This document shows, one piece after another, positions 39,634 to 48,055 of a stretch of DNA of 64,000 nt. Below the pieces are notes generated by a model. It searched no databases and was not told the origin of the DNA. It saw only the letters and a list, made by a program, of their open reading frames with translations. Position 1 is the first letter of the stretch. Each line of letters starts with the position of its first letter. The stretch covers positions 958,501 to 1,022,500 of the forward strand of contig NZ_CP017415.1 of NCBI RefSeq assembly GCF_001753245.1, written 5' to 3'. This stretch comes from Acidihalobacter yilgarnensis. Its GTDB lineage: Bacteria > Pseudomonadota > Gammaproteobacteria > DSM-5130 > Acidihalobacteraceae. The position numbers and the translations under genes were made by a program.

Positions 39634-39975
39634 TCACTCCACCTCCAGATCCTTGATTTTCAGTTCCTCGCCCTCGGTGACCTGCAACTGGTAGGCGCCG
39701 CACTCGGGGCAGGGATCATACCGCTGCTGGATCGTCACCGGCCGCATGCACATCAGGCACCAGGCGGTGGCGGGCTGCTCGATGATTTCCAGCGCGGCAC
39801 CCTCGGCCAGCGTGCCGCGCGAGACCACGTCGAAGCCGAAGCGCAGCGCGGAAAGCTCGACCCCCGCTAGCGCGCCGATCTCCAGACGCACACGGTTGAC
39901 CTTGTGGAACGACTGGCGCTCGGCCTCCTGCTGCAACACCTGCACGATGCCCTCGCATAATGACATTTCATGCAT
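39634..39975 (-). CDS. hypA: Hydrogenase nickel incorporation protein HypA
   Basis: HypA passes nickel to the hydrogenase precursor. The 113-residue protein begins MHEMSLCEG, keeping His2 and Glu3 of the nickel site, and has the zinc site made by CLMC and CPEC pairs (about 73-76 and 89-92). It overlaps the preceding hoxV gene by eight bases. Confidence 0.95.
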   Translation of the reverse strand: MHEMSLCEGIVQVLQQEAERQSFHKVNRVRLEIGALAGVELSALRFGFDVVSRGTLAEGAALEIIEQPATAWCLMCMRPVTIQQRYDPCPECGAYQLQVTEGEELKIKDLEVE

Positions 39976-41128
39976 GGCGGCGGATGTCCAGTTCGTATTC
40001 GACGCAGGGGTCGACGGCGCAGATCAGCGCGCGCGCCTGCGCCGCACAGCTTTCCGCGTCGCGGAACGGCAGGCGGGAGAGGGCACGGGCGGCGGCGGCG
40101 CGCGGGTGGAAGTTCCATTCCGTGGGCGCCACGATCCGATAGTCCCGGATGCGTCCCTGCGACAGCGAAACGCGGTGTATCAGTTGGCCTCTGGCAGCTT
40201 GCACGATGCCGATTCCCTCGCCCGATGCGTCCGGCGCGCCTTCCGCCGCCTGGGGCGGAGAGACGTCGACCGACCGTTCCAGGTAATCCTGCAACTTTGC
40301 CAGGGAAAAATCCAACTCGCAGGCCAGCGCCAGCAGACGCGCGATGAGGCCCTCGCCCCAGCGTCGCGTCGCGGCGGCCACTGCCGGCGCCTCGCGCTGA
40401 CGCGAGTAGGGCGTGGTTTCGCGCGCCTCGCCGTCGATGTGCGGGAACAGCGCGTAGCTGGCCGCCGCATGCGCGAGACGCGACCGCCATTCGGCCTGGT
40501 CGAAGGCCTCCAGCGGGACACTGCCGGTACCGGCGCCGAGCGCCTGCCAGCCACATGCCGCCAGACGGCGCAGCAGACGCTCCAGCGCGGTTTGTCCGGT
40601 GCCGTCGGCCTCGCCGTCCGTTTCCGTCAGTGCGGTCCAGCTGGCCACGTCGCTCAGCACCCGCCGGCGCACGAAGGCTTCCAGCGCCCGTGACGCCTCC
40701 CGCGTCGCCTGGAGACCATCCTCGCCGGCGTCGGCCATCCGGCGGTGCAGGGCAAACAGCTGTGCCGCGTCGTCGCGCCAGGCCTCCAGGCCGAGTGCCT
40801 GCGGCCAGTCCATGAGCAGACGCAGGGCATGTTCGCGCACGCGCTCCAGTTCCAGTGCGAAGCCGCGTGCATCGCGCTCGGCGGGTGTCGCCTCGATGCC
40901 CTGGGCGTCGGCGCAGGCGGCGAGCGCGGCCACGCGCTGAGCGCCGCCGCACAGGCTGAACAGCAGCGGGGCGAGGCGCACGGCCTCGGCGGGCGTGCGC
41001 CCGATCAGCGCGCGGGAGGCGTATGCCGGGCGGGTGGAGCGGATGTCGACCGCGACGATGCCGGCCGCGTCGTGTTCGAGCACGATGTGCAGCCGGCCGG
41101 CCGGGTCGACGGCGTGCGGCGCGCTCAT
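39968..41128 (-). CDS. hoxV: Hydrogenase expression protein HoxV/HupK
   Basis: A 386-residue degenerate relative of the [NiFe] large subunit. It keeps general similarity near its end (RGQLIHRVSLSQGRIRDYRIVAPTEWNFHP and then AVDPCVEYEL), but the second metal-binding cysteine of the usual DPCxxC motif is replaced and there is no N-terminal CxxC pair, so it cannot hold the NiFe centre as the real subunit does. In Cupriavidus and Rhizobium, HoxV/HupK acts as a scaffold during cofactor transfer to HoxG. It lies between hoxT and hypA with overlaps at both ends. Confidence 0.88.
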   Translation of the reverse strand: MSAPHAVDPAGRLHIVLEHDAAGIVAVDIRSTRPAYASRALIGRTPAEAVRLAPLLFSLCGGAQRVAALAACADAQGIEATPAERDARGFALELERVREHALRLLMDWPQALGLEAWRDDAAQLFALHRRMADAGEDGLQATREASRALEAFVRRRVLSDVASWTALTETDGEADGTGQTALERLLRRLAACGWQALGAGTGSVPLEAFDQAEWRSRLAHAAASYALFPHIDGEARETTPYSRQREAPAVAAATRRWGEGLIARLLALACELDFSLAKLQDYLERSVDVSPPQAAEGAPDASGEGIGIVQAARGQLIHRVSLSQGRIRDYRIVAPTEWNFHPRAAAARALSRLPFRDAESCAAQARALICAVDPCVEYELDIRRHA

Positions 41129-41607
41129 GGCGGCGTGCGGCGGAATTCGCCGCGCAGGAAGGCGCGGCGGCTGAGGCCGATGGATTCGCGTTCTGCCGGT
41201 GCCGACGTCGGCGCGGCCCGGACGGTATCCAGCGCGGCGCGCGCCGTGGCGCGTGCGGCCTCCTGGTCCTCGAATTCAAGGGCCGGGGAGAACAGCGCGC
41301 AGCTTTTGTACGTACCCAGCTCTTCGTCGCGGCCGACGAGGAATTCGCATTCGCCCATGGGCAGGCTCTCGCGCACGGTCGCCGTCGGCGCGAGCGCATC
41401 CCAGGCCGCACCATCACGCGGCAGGATGACGAGGTTGATGAACCAGGGCGTGATCAATGCGCCCAGCCAGCCGTCGCCCTGGGCCCGGAAGTCAATCGCC
41501 TCCACCCGCAACGCCGGGTTGAGCAGCGGCATGTCGCGCATCCGTTCGCGTTCGATGCGGTGGAAGGTCTCTTCGAGGCGGGCGACGGCGGCGGGAGGCG
41601 AGGGCAT
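41125..41607 (-). CDS. hoxT: HybE/HupJ-like hydrogenase assembly chaperone
   Basis: A 160-residue protein matching the HybE/HupJ/HoxT family, thought to guard hydrogenase precursors, often the Tat-exported small subunit. Features include ALRVEAIDFRAQGDGWLGALITPWFINLVILP and the acidic middle GECEFLVGRDEELG. ATG 41607 is chosen because the frame further upstream reads through the rubredoxin gene; the ATG shares bases with that gene's stop. A four-base overlap leads into hoxV. Confidence 0.87.
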   Translation of the reverse strand: MPSPPAAVARLEETFHRIERERMRDMPLLNPALRVEAIDFRAQGDGWLGALITPWFINLVILPRDGAAWDALAPTATVRESLPMGECEFLVGRDEELGTYKSCALFSPALEFEDQEAARATARAALDTVRAAPTSAPAERESIGLSRRAFLRGEFRRTPP

Positions 41608-41837
41608 CAGTCTTGCGTCAGTACCATGAACTGCTCTTTGCTGCCGTCGCACTCGGGACAGCGCCAGTGCTCGGGCAGGGCGGAGAAGGGTGTACCCTGC
41701 GGGATCTGCCACACGGGATCGCCCTCGGTCGGGTCGTAGACGTACCAGCAGATCTTGCATTCCATGCGTGCATCGTCTCCGATCTTGCCGGTATCGCCGA
41801 GAAATGAGCCCTCGAAGGTCTTGAGCGGAGTGCTCAT
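41607..41837 (-). CDS. hoxR: Hydrogenase-associated rubredoxin HoxR/HupI
   Basis: A 76-residue rubredoxin. Iron is held by Cys27 and Cys30 (CKICWYVYDP) and Cys60 and Cys63 (CPECDG). An N-terminal extension of about 25 residues before the core is common in HoxR/HupI proteins of O2-tolerant hydrogenase operons, where they help protect or reduce the maturing small-subunit Fe-S clusters. The start overlaps hoxQ by four bases. Confidence 0.93.
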   Translation of the reverse strand: MSTPLKTFEGSFLGDTGKIGDDARMECKICWYVYDPTEGDPVWQIPQGTPFSALPEHWRCPECDGSKEQFMVLTQD

Positions 41838-42679
41838 TGTGTCGCCTCCAGCACCTCGCGCAGGCGTTCTGCGGTGTCTTCCAGATCCTCGCGCGCGGCC
41901 AGTGCCACCGCGGGCACGTCGACGACTTCCAGGGTGTTGAGGATTATCGCGTCGACCGAGTTGAAATACTGCACCCACCACACGTGCGCGACGCCGGTGG
42001 CGGTGATGCGGCAGTTGCCGTAGCCGCGCGAGAGGATCAGCGTACGGCCCTCACCTAGTTGCGCCTCCAGATACGCCAGGTCCTCCGGCGTGTGCGGCAG
42101 CAGGGTGAAGTTGATCACGTGCGGCTCCATGCCCGGGCGGTACGCGGCCTGGTGGCCGGCCAGTTCGGCCAGCAGCGGACGGGCGTTGATCACACCGGGC
42201 GGCGGCATCTCTGCGGGCGCGACGAGCTCGCGGCGTGCTCCGGCGAGACCGTGTTCGAGCACCGCAGTGGGAATGCTGCCGATCTCGATGCGGTCCAGCC
42301 CCGATGCGGGGTGGCTCACGCGCCACACGCCCGCGAACACGGATTCCTGAATCAGCCATTCGTCCGCGCCGCGCAGCAGGATGCTGACTTCGCCCTCGCC
42401 CAGGATCTGGTTGAGCAGTTCGCGTTCCTCGCCGCCGAGACCGGTGACGTCGACGGACTGCGCGGCGGTGTCGGTGCGCGGACGTTCCAGCAGCGCGAGT
42501 ACCTGCTGCAGCGGATCCAGGGTGCGCGGGGCGCGTGCCAGGGTTTCGGGCTCGGGCAGCGGCGGCGGCAGATAGGTGTCCATTTCCCGGGGCAGATCGG
42601 GATAGGACAGGACCTCCTCGTCCTCGCCGGTCTGCGTGCCCGGGCCCAGGGCGACGATGGGGATGTCGATGGGTTTCAT
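41834..42679 (-). CDS. hoxQ: Hydrogenase maturation protein HoxQ/HupH
   Basis: A 281-residue member of the HupH/HyaF family, which helps assemble the O2-tolerant enzyme's small subunit, probably its proximal cluster. It has the family start IDIPIVALGPGTQ, the central LNQILGEGEVSI and VWRVSH, and a C-terminal domain with ILSRGYGNCRITATGVAHVWWVQYFNS containing a conserved Cys. ATG 42679 gives the canonical N-terminus and overlaps hoxO by four bases. Confidence 0.92.
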   Translation of the reverse strand: MKPIDIPIVALGPGTQTGEDEEVLSYPDLPREMDTYLPPPLPEPETLARAPRTLDPLQQVLALLERPRTDTAAQSVDVTGLGGEERELLNQILGEGEVSILLRGADEWLIQESVFAGVWRVSHPASGLDRIEIGSIPTAVLEHGLAGARRELVAPAEMPPPGVINARPLLAELAGHQAAYRPGMEPHVINFTLLPHTPEDLAYLEAQLGEGRTLILSRGYGNCRITATGVAHVWWVQYFNSVDAIILNTLEVVDVPAVALAAREDLEDTAERLREVLEATQ

Positions 42680-43119
42680 GCGCGTGTCTCCTCTGCATAG
42701 GGCTGGCCGACCACCGGAATGCCGATGCCTGGCGGGCGGTGGGTGTCGCCGGCGAGGATTTCCTCGATGGCGGCGACGTAGTCCTGCCAGTTCTGCACGC
42801 GTGCGATGGCGCCGAGATACTCGCCCTCGCGCAGGAATACCAGGGCCGGCCATTCGCGCACGCCGTAGCGCTTGTCGATCTCGCGTTCATAGCCGCGGGC
42901 GACCACGGCGGGCACCAGCCGGCCGGCGAAGCGGCGCGCGATTTCCGGCAAGATGACCGCGACGTCGTTGCTTTCCGGGAAGCTCGCGGGGTCTTCGGTG
43001 AAGAACAGCACGCATTGCGGCGCAGCGGCGACGAAGTCCTCGAAATTGTCGGCGTCGAGCAGGGTGTAGCCAAGTGTCTGGGTGAGCCGGTCGATCAATG
43101 GCATGTCCATGGTGGTCAA
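42676..43119 (-). CDS. hoxO: Thioredoxin-fold chaperone HoxO/HupG
   Basis: A 147-residue thioredoxin-like protein of the HupG/HyaE family without a CxxC motif, so it is a chaperone and not a disulfide enzyme. Motifs include FTEDPASFPESNDVAVILPE and RYGVREWPALVFLREGEYLG. HoxO binds the Tat signal region of the hydrogenase small subunit until Fe-S clusters are in place. ATG 43119 or 43110 could both serve; overlap with hoxL supports the first. Confidence 0.9.
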   Translation of the reverse strand: MTTMDMPLIDRLTQTLGYTLLDADNFEDFVAAAPQCVLFFTEDPASFPESNDVAVILPEIARRFAGRLVPAVVARGYEREIDKRYGVREWPALVFLREGEYLGAIARVQNWQDYVAAIEEILAGDTHRPPGIGIPVVGQPYAEETRA

Positions 43120-43442
43120 TCCTCGTGGTTATGAGTCGCCGCGGTCGCGGGGCGCAGATGCTCCGGCAGTTCCGGTTCGCGGTCGATGAGATCGCTGAAG
43201 AAGTGTTCGAAATCCTCGCCGGCGAGCGCCGCGGCGAGGCCGTCCAGGGCCTGTGCGATGTGTCGCGCATGCGCTTCGTCCAGCACCTCGCGGGCCGCGT
43301 CGAGGAATACCAGCAGCCAGGTGCCGACGGGTTGTGGGCCGACCAGGCTGACGTCGATGGCGCGGCGTTCGCCGTCGCGTTCGCACCAGGCGGTGCCGTC
43401 GGCGTCGACGGCCACGATGCGCATGGGTATGCCGATGCACAT
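43116..43442 (-). CDS. hoxL: HypC paralogue HoxL/HupF
   Basis: A 108-residue HypC/HupF-family protein beginning MCIGIPMRIVAVD, with the essential Cys2. It is longer than HypC, with a C-terminal extension ending in a His/Asn-rich tail. In O2-tolerant systems, HoxL works with HoxV to transfer the Fe(CN)2CO unit specifically to HoxG. It sits between hoxM and hoxO as in Cupriavidus. Confidence 0.93.
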   Translation of the reverse strand: MCIGIPMRIVAVDADGTAWCERDGERRAIDVSLVGPQPVGTWLLVFLDAAREVLDEAHARHIAQALDGLAAALAGEDFEHFFSDLIDREPELPEHLRPATAATHNHED

Positions 43443-43453
43443 GCTCGCGTCCC

Positions 43454-44101
43454 TCAGTCGGCGGATTTCAGGAAGCGGGGGTCGCCGTGGCGGAAGGCCT
43501 GGGCGGCGTCGGGGCGGCGCGATTCGTAGTCGTCGATGTCGAGTTCCGCTCCGGTCAGCCCGGCGCCGGGCGGCAGCGGGACGGGACGCGGGGCATAGTG
43601 CACGCCGAAGGCAGCCAGACAGTCGAGGGCATGACCGATCGCGGGGGCGATCTGCGCCTTCACCGCGCGACGCAGGCTGCCGCCGTAGTCCTCTAGTTCC
43701 ACCGGCTGCACGCCGATGAGCACCAGATGACGCGGCAGACGATTGGTGAGCTCGGCCACCGCCAGCACCTCCTCGAAGCCGGCCTGATGCAGGCTCATCT
43801 TCTTCGCGCCCATGAAGCGCGGCACCTCGGCGTCGCGGATCAGCTTCAGCGTGCCGGGCGGCAGGCCGTAGTCGACGGCGTCGAACACGATCAGGATGTC
43901 GGCGTCCTGCACGTGTTCGAGCAGGTAAAGCCCCTGGGTGCCGCCGTCGAGCAGGTGCACGTTGCCGGGGAAATGGTAGTCGCGATGAAGGCCCTCGACG
44001 GCGCGTACGCCGAAACCCTCATCGGCCCAGAGCACGTTGCCGATGCCGAGGATCAGCACCTGCGGCGGGGCGGCGGTTTCGGTGGGCATGGCGTTCTCCA
44101 T
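43454..44101 (-). CDS. hoxM: HoxG-specific maturation endopeptidase
   Basis: A 215-residue HupD/HybD-family protease that removes the C-terminal peptide of the large subunit after nickel insertion. The three metal-sensing residues are visible: Glu in NVLWADEGFG, Asp in IVFDAVDYG and His in MSLHQAGF. Its likely substrate is HoxG, which has a 15-residue tail after its last His. Start at ATG 44101; the open frame upstream reads within hoxZ. Confidence 0.94.
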   Translation of the reverse strand: MENAMPTETAAPPQVLILGIGNVLWADEGFGVRAVEGLHRDYHFPGNVHLLDGGTQGLYLLEHVQDADILIVFDAVDYGLPPGTLKLIRDAEVPRFMGAKKMSLHQAGFEEVLAVAELTNRLPRHLVLIGVQPVELEDYGGSLRRAVKAQIAPAIGHALDCLAAFGVHYAPRPVPLPPGAGLTGAELDIDDYESRRPDAAQAFRHGDPRFLKSAD

Positions 44102-44124
44102 GACACTCTCCCGGTCGCGGCGGC

Positions 44125-44814
44125 TCACTCGGAGCCGCGGTCCTTGAACACCCGCCAGCCGTTGATCATGGTGCTGACCATGGTCTGGCGCGAGACGATG
44201 TCCTCGCGCACGGCGATGTACACGTGGGCGATGACGAAGCAGATCAGGAACCACATGCCCAGGTGGTGCCAGGTGTGCACCGTCTGCGGGTTGCCGCCGA
44301 ACAGTGGCACCACCCAGCCGAACAGCGACTCGGCCCAGCTGTGCGGGCCCAGCTCCTCGGCGTAGAGGGCGAAGCCGGTGCAGATCATGAACAGGCTGCC
44401 GAGCACGAACATGCAAAACATGGCGATCTGGGCCAGCGGATTGTGGCCGACGAAGTCATGTGGCTTGCGCTCCAGGAAGAGATACCAGCGCAGCTCGAAG
44501 AACAGCCCGCGCCACCATTCGCCGCTGAACACCGGCGGCAGGAACAGCTCGCGCGAGTAGCGGTTGCCGACGAAGGCCCAGTACATGCGACCCAGGAGGC
44601 CGATGGTGAAAATGTAGGCCGCGGTGAAATGGATGAAGCGGATGTCGCCCATCAGGTAGTGCTGGCTGGCCTGCCCGGACAGCGAGGGCGGCGGGCTGCC
44701 GATCAGATAGCCGGTGATCGCCAGCACGGTGATCGCCCCGGCATTGATCCAGTGCCACAGGCGCACCGGGGCTTCGTACACGTAGACCGGCTTGGTGCTT
44801 GCGGTTTCGCTCAC
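44125..44814 (-). CDS. hoxZ: Hydrogenase cytochrome b subunit HoxZ
   Basis: A 229-residue di-haem cytochrome b that anchors HoxKG to the periplasmic face and passes electrons from H2 to quinone. Four membrane segments are apparent, with His ligands in RLWHWINAGAITVLAITGYL, IRFIHFTAAYIFTIGL and HTWHHLGMWFLICFVIAHVYIAV. The region follows hoxG by 67 bases as in other group 1 operons. Confidence 0.94.
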   Translation of the reverse strand: MSETASTKPVYVYEAPVRLWHWINAGAITVLAITGYLIGSPPPSLSGQASQHYLMGDIRFIHFTAAYIFTIGLLGRMYWAFVGNRYSRELFLPPVFSGEWWRGLFFELRWYLFLERKPHDFVGHNPLAQIAMFCMFVLGSLFMICTGFALYAEELGPHSWAESLFGWVVPLFGGNPQTVHTWHHLGMWFLICFVIAHVYIAVREDIVSRQTMVSTMINGWRVFKDRGSE

Positions 44815-44881
44815 GGATGTACCCTCCTGCGCTGCCGGGCGTCCGGTTCTGTGGGCGCCCGGTGATCGGTTGTGGACGCGC

Positions 44882-46678
44882 TCAGCGCACCTTGACCCGG
44901 GTCAGCTCCTCGCCGCTCGGCGACATCACGTGCGTCGAGCAGGCCAGGCAGGGGTCGAAGCTGTGCAGGGTGCGCAGGATCTCGACCGGCTGCTCGGGGT
45001 TGGCCATCGGGGTGTTCATCAGCGAGGCCTCGAAGGCGCCGATGTTGCCCTCCGGGTCGCGCGGCGAACCGTTCCAGGTGGTCGGGACCACGGCCTGATA
45101 GCTGTCGATCTTGGTGTCGCGGATCTTGATCCAGTGACCCAGCGCGCCGCGCGGCGCCTCCGTGAAGCCGACGCCCTTGGCTTCCTTGGGCCAGCTCGAG
45201 GGCTCCCACTTGTCGACGTTGGCGGTGGCGCTGTCGCCGGCCTTGAGGTTGGCCATCAGCTTGTCCTGGAAATAGCGCATCTTGTGCGCCGACCAGGAGG
45301 CTTCCAGGGCTCGTGCGGCGGTGCGTCCCAGCGTCGAGAACAGCGCCTCGAAGGGCAGTCCGACGTCGCTCAGGAACTTGTCCACCGGCTCCTTGTAGTC
45401 CGGCATGCCCTTGACGTAGCCGATGATGTGACGGGCCAGCGGGCCAACTTCCATGGCGTGCCCCTTCCAGCGCGGCGCCTTGATCCAGGAGTATTTCGCG
45501 CTCTCGTCGATCTGCTGGATGTCGGTCTTGCTCCCCTTGGTGTTGGGGCCGAGCACGAAGTCGGGGTCGGTGATGCCCACCCAGGGATGCAGGCCCTCGT
45601 TGGGTTGCGGGTATTTGTACCAGGAGTGGTCGACGAACTCCTGCACCTGATGTAGGTCGCGCAGGTCGATGTCGTACACGCGCTTGAGATCGCCGTTGAT
45701 GATGGCACCGCTGGGCATCAGCAGGTTCGAGGGCGAGTAGTCGTTGGCGTGTTCCGGGATGTCGCCGTAGGCGAGCACGCTCTGGCTGGACAGGCCGCCG
45801 CCGTAGAGCCAGTCCTTGTAGAACATGGCCACGGCGCGGATGTCCGGCAGGTAGACCTGATCGATGAAGTCGATGGAGCGGTTGATGATCTCCGAGACCA
45901 GGTTGAGGCGCACCATGTTGACCGGCGCGCCGGCGGCCATCGACTCGTCCATGTTGATCGCGCAGGGCACGCCGCCGACCAGCCAGTTCGGATGCGGGTT
46001 CTTGCCGCCGTACACGGCGTGGATCTTGACGATCTCGCGCTGGAAGTCGAGCGCCTCCAGGTAGTGCGTCACCGCCATCAGGTTGCCTTCGGGCGGCAGC
46101 TTGTACGCCGGGCTGCCCCAGTAGCCGTTCTTGAACAGGCCGAGCTGGCCGCTCTCGACGAAGCGCTTGAGGCGGTTCTGCACGTCGCGGAAATAGCCCG
46201 GCGACGAATTCGGCCACGGCGAAAGGCTTTGCGCCAGCGTGGAGGTCGCCTTGGGGTCGGCCTTGAGCGCGCTGACCACGTCCACCCAGTCCAGCGCGTG
46301 CAGGTGATAGAAGTGCACCAGGTGGTCGTGCACCTGCAGCATCAGCTGCATGATGTTGCGGATGGTGTTCGCGTTCTCGGGGATCTTGATGTCGAGGGCG
46401 TCCTCCACCGCGCGCACGGAGGTCAGCGCGTGCGTGCCGGTGCACACGCCGCAGATCCTTTCGGTGAAGGCCCAGGCGTCGCGTGGGTCGCGGCCCTTGA
46501 GGATCACTTCCAGCCCGCGCCACATGGTGCCGGTGGAGACGGCGTTGCGGATCACGTTGTGGTCGTCGACGTTGACCTCGCAGCGCATGTGGCCCTCGAT
46601 CCGGGTGACCGGATCGACCACGACGCGGCGGCCGCCGTCGTTCAGGGTGAAGCCGTTGGGGGTCTTGATGACGCTCAT
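44882..46678 (-). CDS. hoxG: Membrane-bound [NiFe] hydrogenase large subunit
   Basis: The 598-residue catalytic subunit of a group 1 uptake hydrogenase that oxidises H2 in the periplasm. L1 motif is [13 protein letters not shown]2 is DPCLACSTH followed by a 15-residue tail ([15 protein letters not shown]) to be cut by HoxM. Four cysteines for NiFe binding are all present, and [10 protein letters not shown] is the conserved N-terminal region. It overlaps hoxK by four bases, so the subunits are translated together. Subgroup 1d (O2-tolerant) is inferred from the paired small subunit. Confidence 0.96.
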   Translation of the reverse strand: MSVIKTPNGFTLNDGGRRVVVDPVTRIEGHMRCEVNVDDHNVIRNAVSTGTMWRGLEVILKGRDPRDAWAFTERICGVCTGTHALTSVRAVEDALDIKIPENANTIRNIMQLMLQVHDHLVHFYHLHALDWVDVVSALKADPKATSTLAQSLSPWPNSSPGYFRDVQNRLKRFVESGQLGLFKNGYWGSPAYKLPPEGNLMAVTHYLEALDFQREIVKIHAVYGGKNPHPNWLVGGVPCAINMDESMAAGAPVNMVRLNLVSEIINRSIDFIDQVYLPDIRAVAMFYKDWLYGGGLSSQSVLAYGDIPEHANDYSPSNLLMPSGAIINGDLKRVYDIDLRDLHQVQEFVDHSWYKYPQPNEGLHPWVGITDPDFVLGPNTKGSKTDIQQIDESAKYSWIKAPRWKGHAMEVGPLARHIIGYVKGMPDYKEPVDKFLSDVGLPFEALFSTLGRTAARALEASWSAHKMRYFQDKLMANLKAGDSATANVDKWEPSSWPKEAKGVGFTEAPRGALGHWIKIRDTKIDSYQAVVPTTWNGSPRDPEGNIGAFEASLMNTPMANPEQPVEILRTLHSFDPCLACSTHVMSPSGEELTRVKVR

Positions 46679-47781
46679 TCGCTCTTGTCTCCGTGGTGTT
46701 CATCCTGCTTCGGCTGATGCGGCTTGTGGCGTGCGCGGATTACCGCGGTGACTGCGGCATGCGCCACCGCCGCTGCGCCCACGCCGCCCGCGGCAATGCC
46801 GCCGATCTGGTCGGCGTTGGCATCGATGCCGAAGCCGTTGACGCGGGTCAGGCGGTCGTAGAACGAGCCCTTGTCCCAGAACCCGTCCTCGGAGCAGCCC
46901 AGGCAGCCGTGCCCGGACTGGATGGGGAACGAGGTGTCGCCGTTCCAGCGCACGGTGGAGCAGGCGTTGTAGGTGGTCGGTCCCTTGCAGCCCATCTTGT
47001 ACAGGCAATAGCCCTCGCGCGCGGCGCGATCGTCCCAGGACTCGACGAACTCGCCGGCGTCGAAGTGCGCGCGGCGGTAGCACTTGTCGTGGATGCGCTG
47101 GCCGTAGAACATCTTCGGCCGCCCTTGGCGGTCGAGCGCTGGCGGGTGGCCGAAGGTGAGCATGTAGGTGATGACGCCGGTCATCACCTCGGCGATCGGC
47201 GGGCAGCCCGGCACCTTGATCACCGGCTTGTCGGTGATCACCTTGTGGATCGGCGTGGCGCGTGTCGGGTTGGGTCGCGCGGCCTGCACGCAGCCCCAGG
47301 ATGCGCAGGCACCCCAGGCGATCACGTGCTTGGCGTGCGCCGCGGCGTAGCGCAGTTTTTCCACGAAGGGCTTGCCGCCGACGATGCAGTACATGCCGTC
47401 CTCGTTGAGCGGCGGATTGCCTTCGACCGCGAGGATGTAGTTGCCCTTGTGCTTTTCGATGGTCTCCTGCAGGCAGGCCTCGGCCTGATGCCCGGCGGAG
47501 GCCATCAGGGTGTCGTCGTAATCCAGCGAGATCATCGACAGGATGACGTCCTTGGCCAGCGGATGTCCGGAGCGGATGAACGATTCGGAGCAGCAGGTGC
47601 ATTCCAGGCCGTGCATCCACAGCACCGGCGTGCGCGGCTTGTTCTCCATCGCCCACGCGATCTTCGGCACGAAGGCCGGGCTGAGGCCCAGCGAGGTGGC
47701 GGTCAGGCTGCAGAACTTGAGAAAGCTGCGTCGGCTGATGCCCTGGCGACGCATCACGTCGTAGAAGGTTTCTATCGCCAT
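46675..47781 (-). CDS. hoxK: O2-tolerant hydrogenase small subunit
   Basis: The 368-residue Fe-S subunit carries electrons from HoxG to HoxZ. A Tat signal (RRSFLK at 17-22) ends near IAWA; counting from residue 45 gives Cys at 17, 19, 20, 115, 120 and 149 of the mature protein. This is exactly the six-cysteine set that holds the [4Fe-3S] proximal cluster of O2-tolerant enzymes, including the extra Cys19 and Cys120. A C-terminal hydrophobic helix ([22 protein letters not shown]) anchors it. ATG 47781 follows GGGAGGAG. Putative sigma-54 control lies upstream. Confidence 0.96.
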   Translation of the reverse strand: MAIETFYDVMRRQGISRRSFLKFCSLTATSLGLSPAFVPKIAWAMENKPRTPVLWMHGLECTCCSESFIRSGHPLAKDVILSMISLDYDDTLMASAGHQAEACLQETIEKHKGNYILAVEGNPPLNEDGMYCIVGGKPFVEKLRYAAAHAKHVIAWGACASWGCVQAARPNPTRATPIHKVITDKPVIKVPGCPPIAEVMTGVITYMLTFGHPPALDRQGRPKMFYGQRIHDKCYRRAHFDAGEFVESWDDRAAREGYCLYKMGCKGPTTYNACSTVRWNGDTSFPIQSGHGCLGCSEDGFWDKGSFYDRLTRVNGFGIDANADQIGGIAAGGVGAAAVAHAAVTAVIRARHKPHQPKQDEHHGDKSE

Positions 47782-47912
47782 GTACTCCTCCCTCTGCGCC
47801 CACCCCACGGCAGAGCGGGCGCTGGCAGTCGCGGATCGATTCGCGGGTTCTTAGGAGAGGACGCCGAGCTTGATGGTCTCGTGTCGTCGGCGTCCCGCCT
47901 TGGGAGGGGTCA

Positions 47913-47929
47913 AAGCACTAAACGGGCCA
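47913..47929 (-). promoter_or_regulatory. Putative sigma-54 promoter of hoxKGZ operon
   Basis: Read on the minus strand, the site is TGGCCCGTTTAGTGCTT. GG and GC are separated by exactly ten bases, as in -24/-12 promoters (consensus TGGCAC-N5-TTGC). It lies about 130 bases before hoxK and would start transcription near 47901. A sigma-54 activator gene (hoxA) lies in the same cluster. Confidence 0.6.
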
Positions 47930-47944
47930 GTGGCGGGAATCCCA

Positions 47945-47961
47945 TTGACATCAATCAATTA
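47945..47961 (-). promoter_or_regulatory. IHF-like / FNR-like site before hoxK promoter
   Basis: The plus strand reads CATCAATCAATTA at 47949-47961, which differs from the IHF consensus WATCAANNNNTTR only at its first base. The overlapping TTGACATCAATCAA at 47945-47958 matches the FNR palindrome TTGATNNNNATCAA at nine of ten positions. It lies about 50 bases upstream of the inferred start site. IHF bending between activator and sigma-54 polymerase is the better fit for this promoter type. Confidence 0.45.
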
Positions 47962-47996
47962 GCCGATCTAATGAATTTTGAGGTGCAGATTGGGGT

Positions 47997-48011
47997 GGAA
48001 AGTTACTTTCC
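47997..48011. promoter_or_regulatory. Palindrome, candidate HoxA enhancer site
   Basis: GGAAAG-TTA-CTTTCC is a perfect 6+6 inverted repeat centred near -103 relative to the inferred hoxK start, the usual distance for an NtrC-type activator. It lies just after the hoxC stop codon. A second, weaker candidate, TTGAGGTGCAG at 47978-47988, is close to the TTG-N5-CAA pattern reported for HupR. Neither has been tested. Confidence 0.4.
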
Positions 48012-48055
48012 GATTTGCAAGGGTCTGTCTGGTTAGCGGATTGTCAGCGTCGTCG

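Noticed and set aside
44811-46703. 630-residue minus-strand frame overlapping hoxG
   Set aside because: Same strand but other frame; low-complexity Arg/Gly/Pro product, while hoxG has all hydrogenase motifs.
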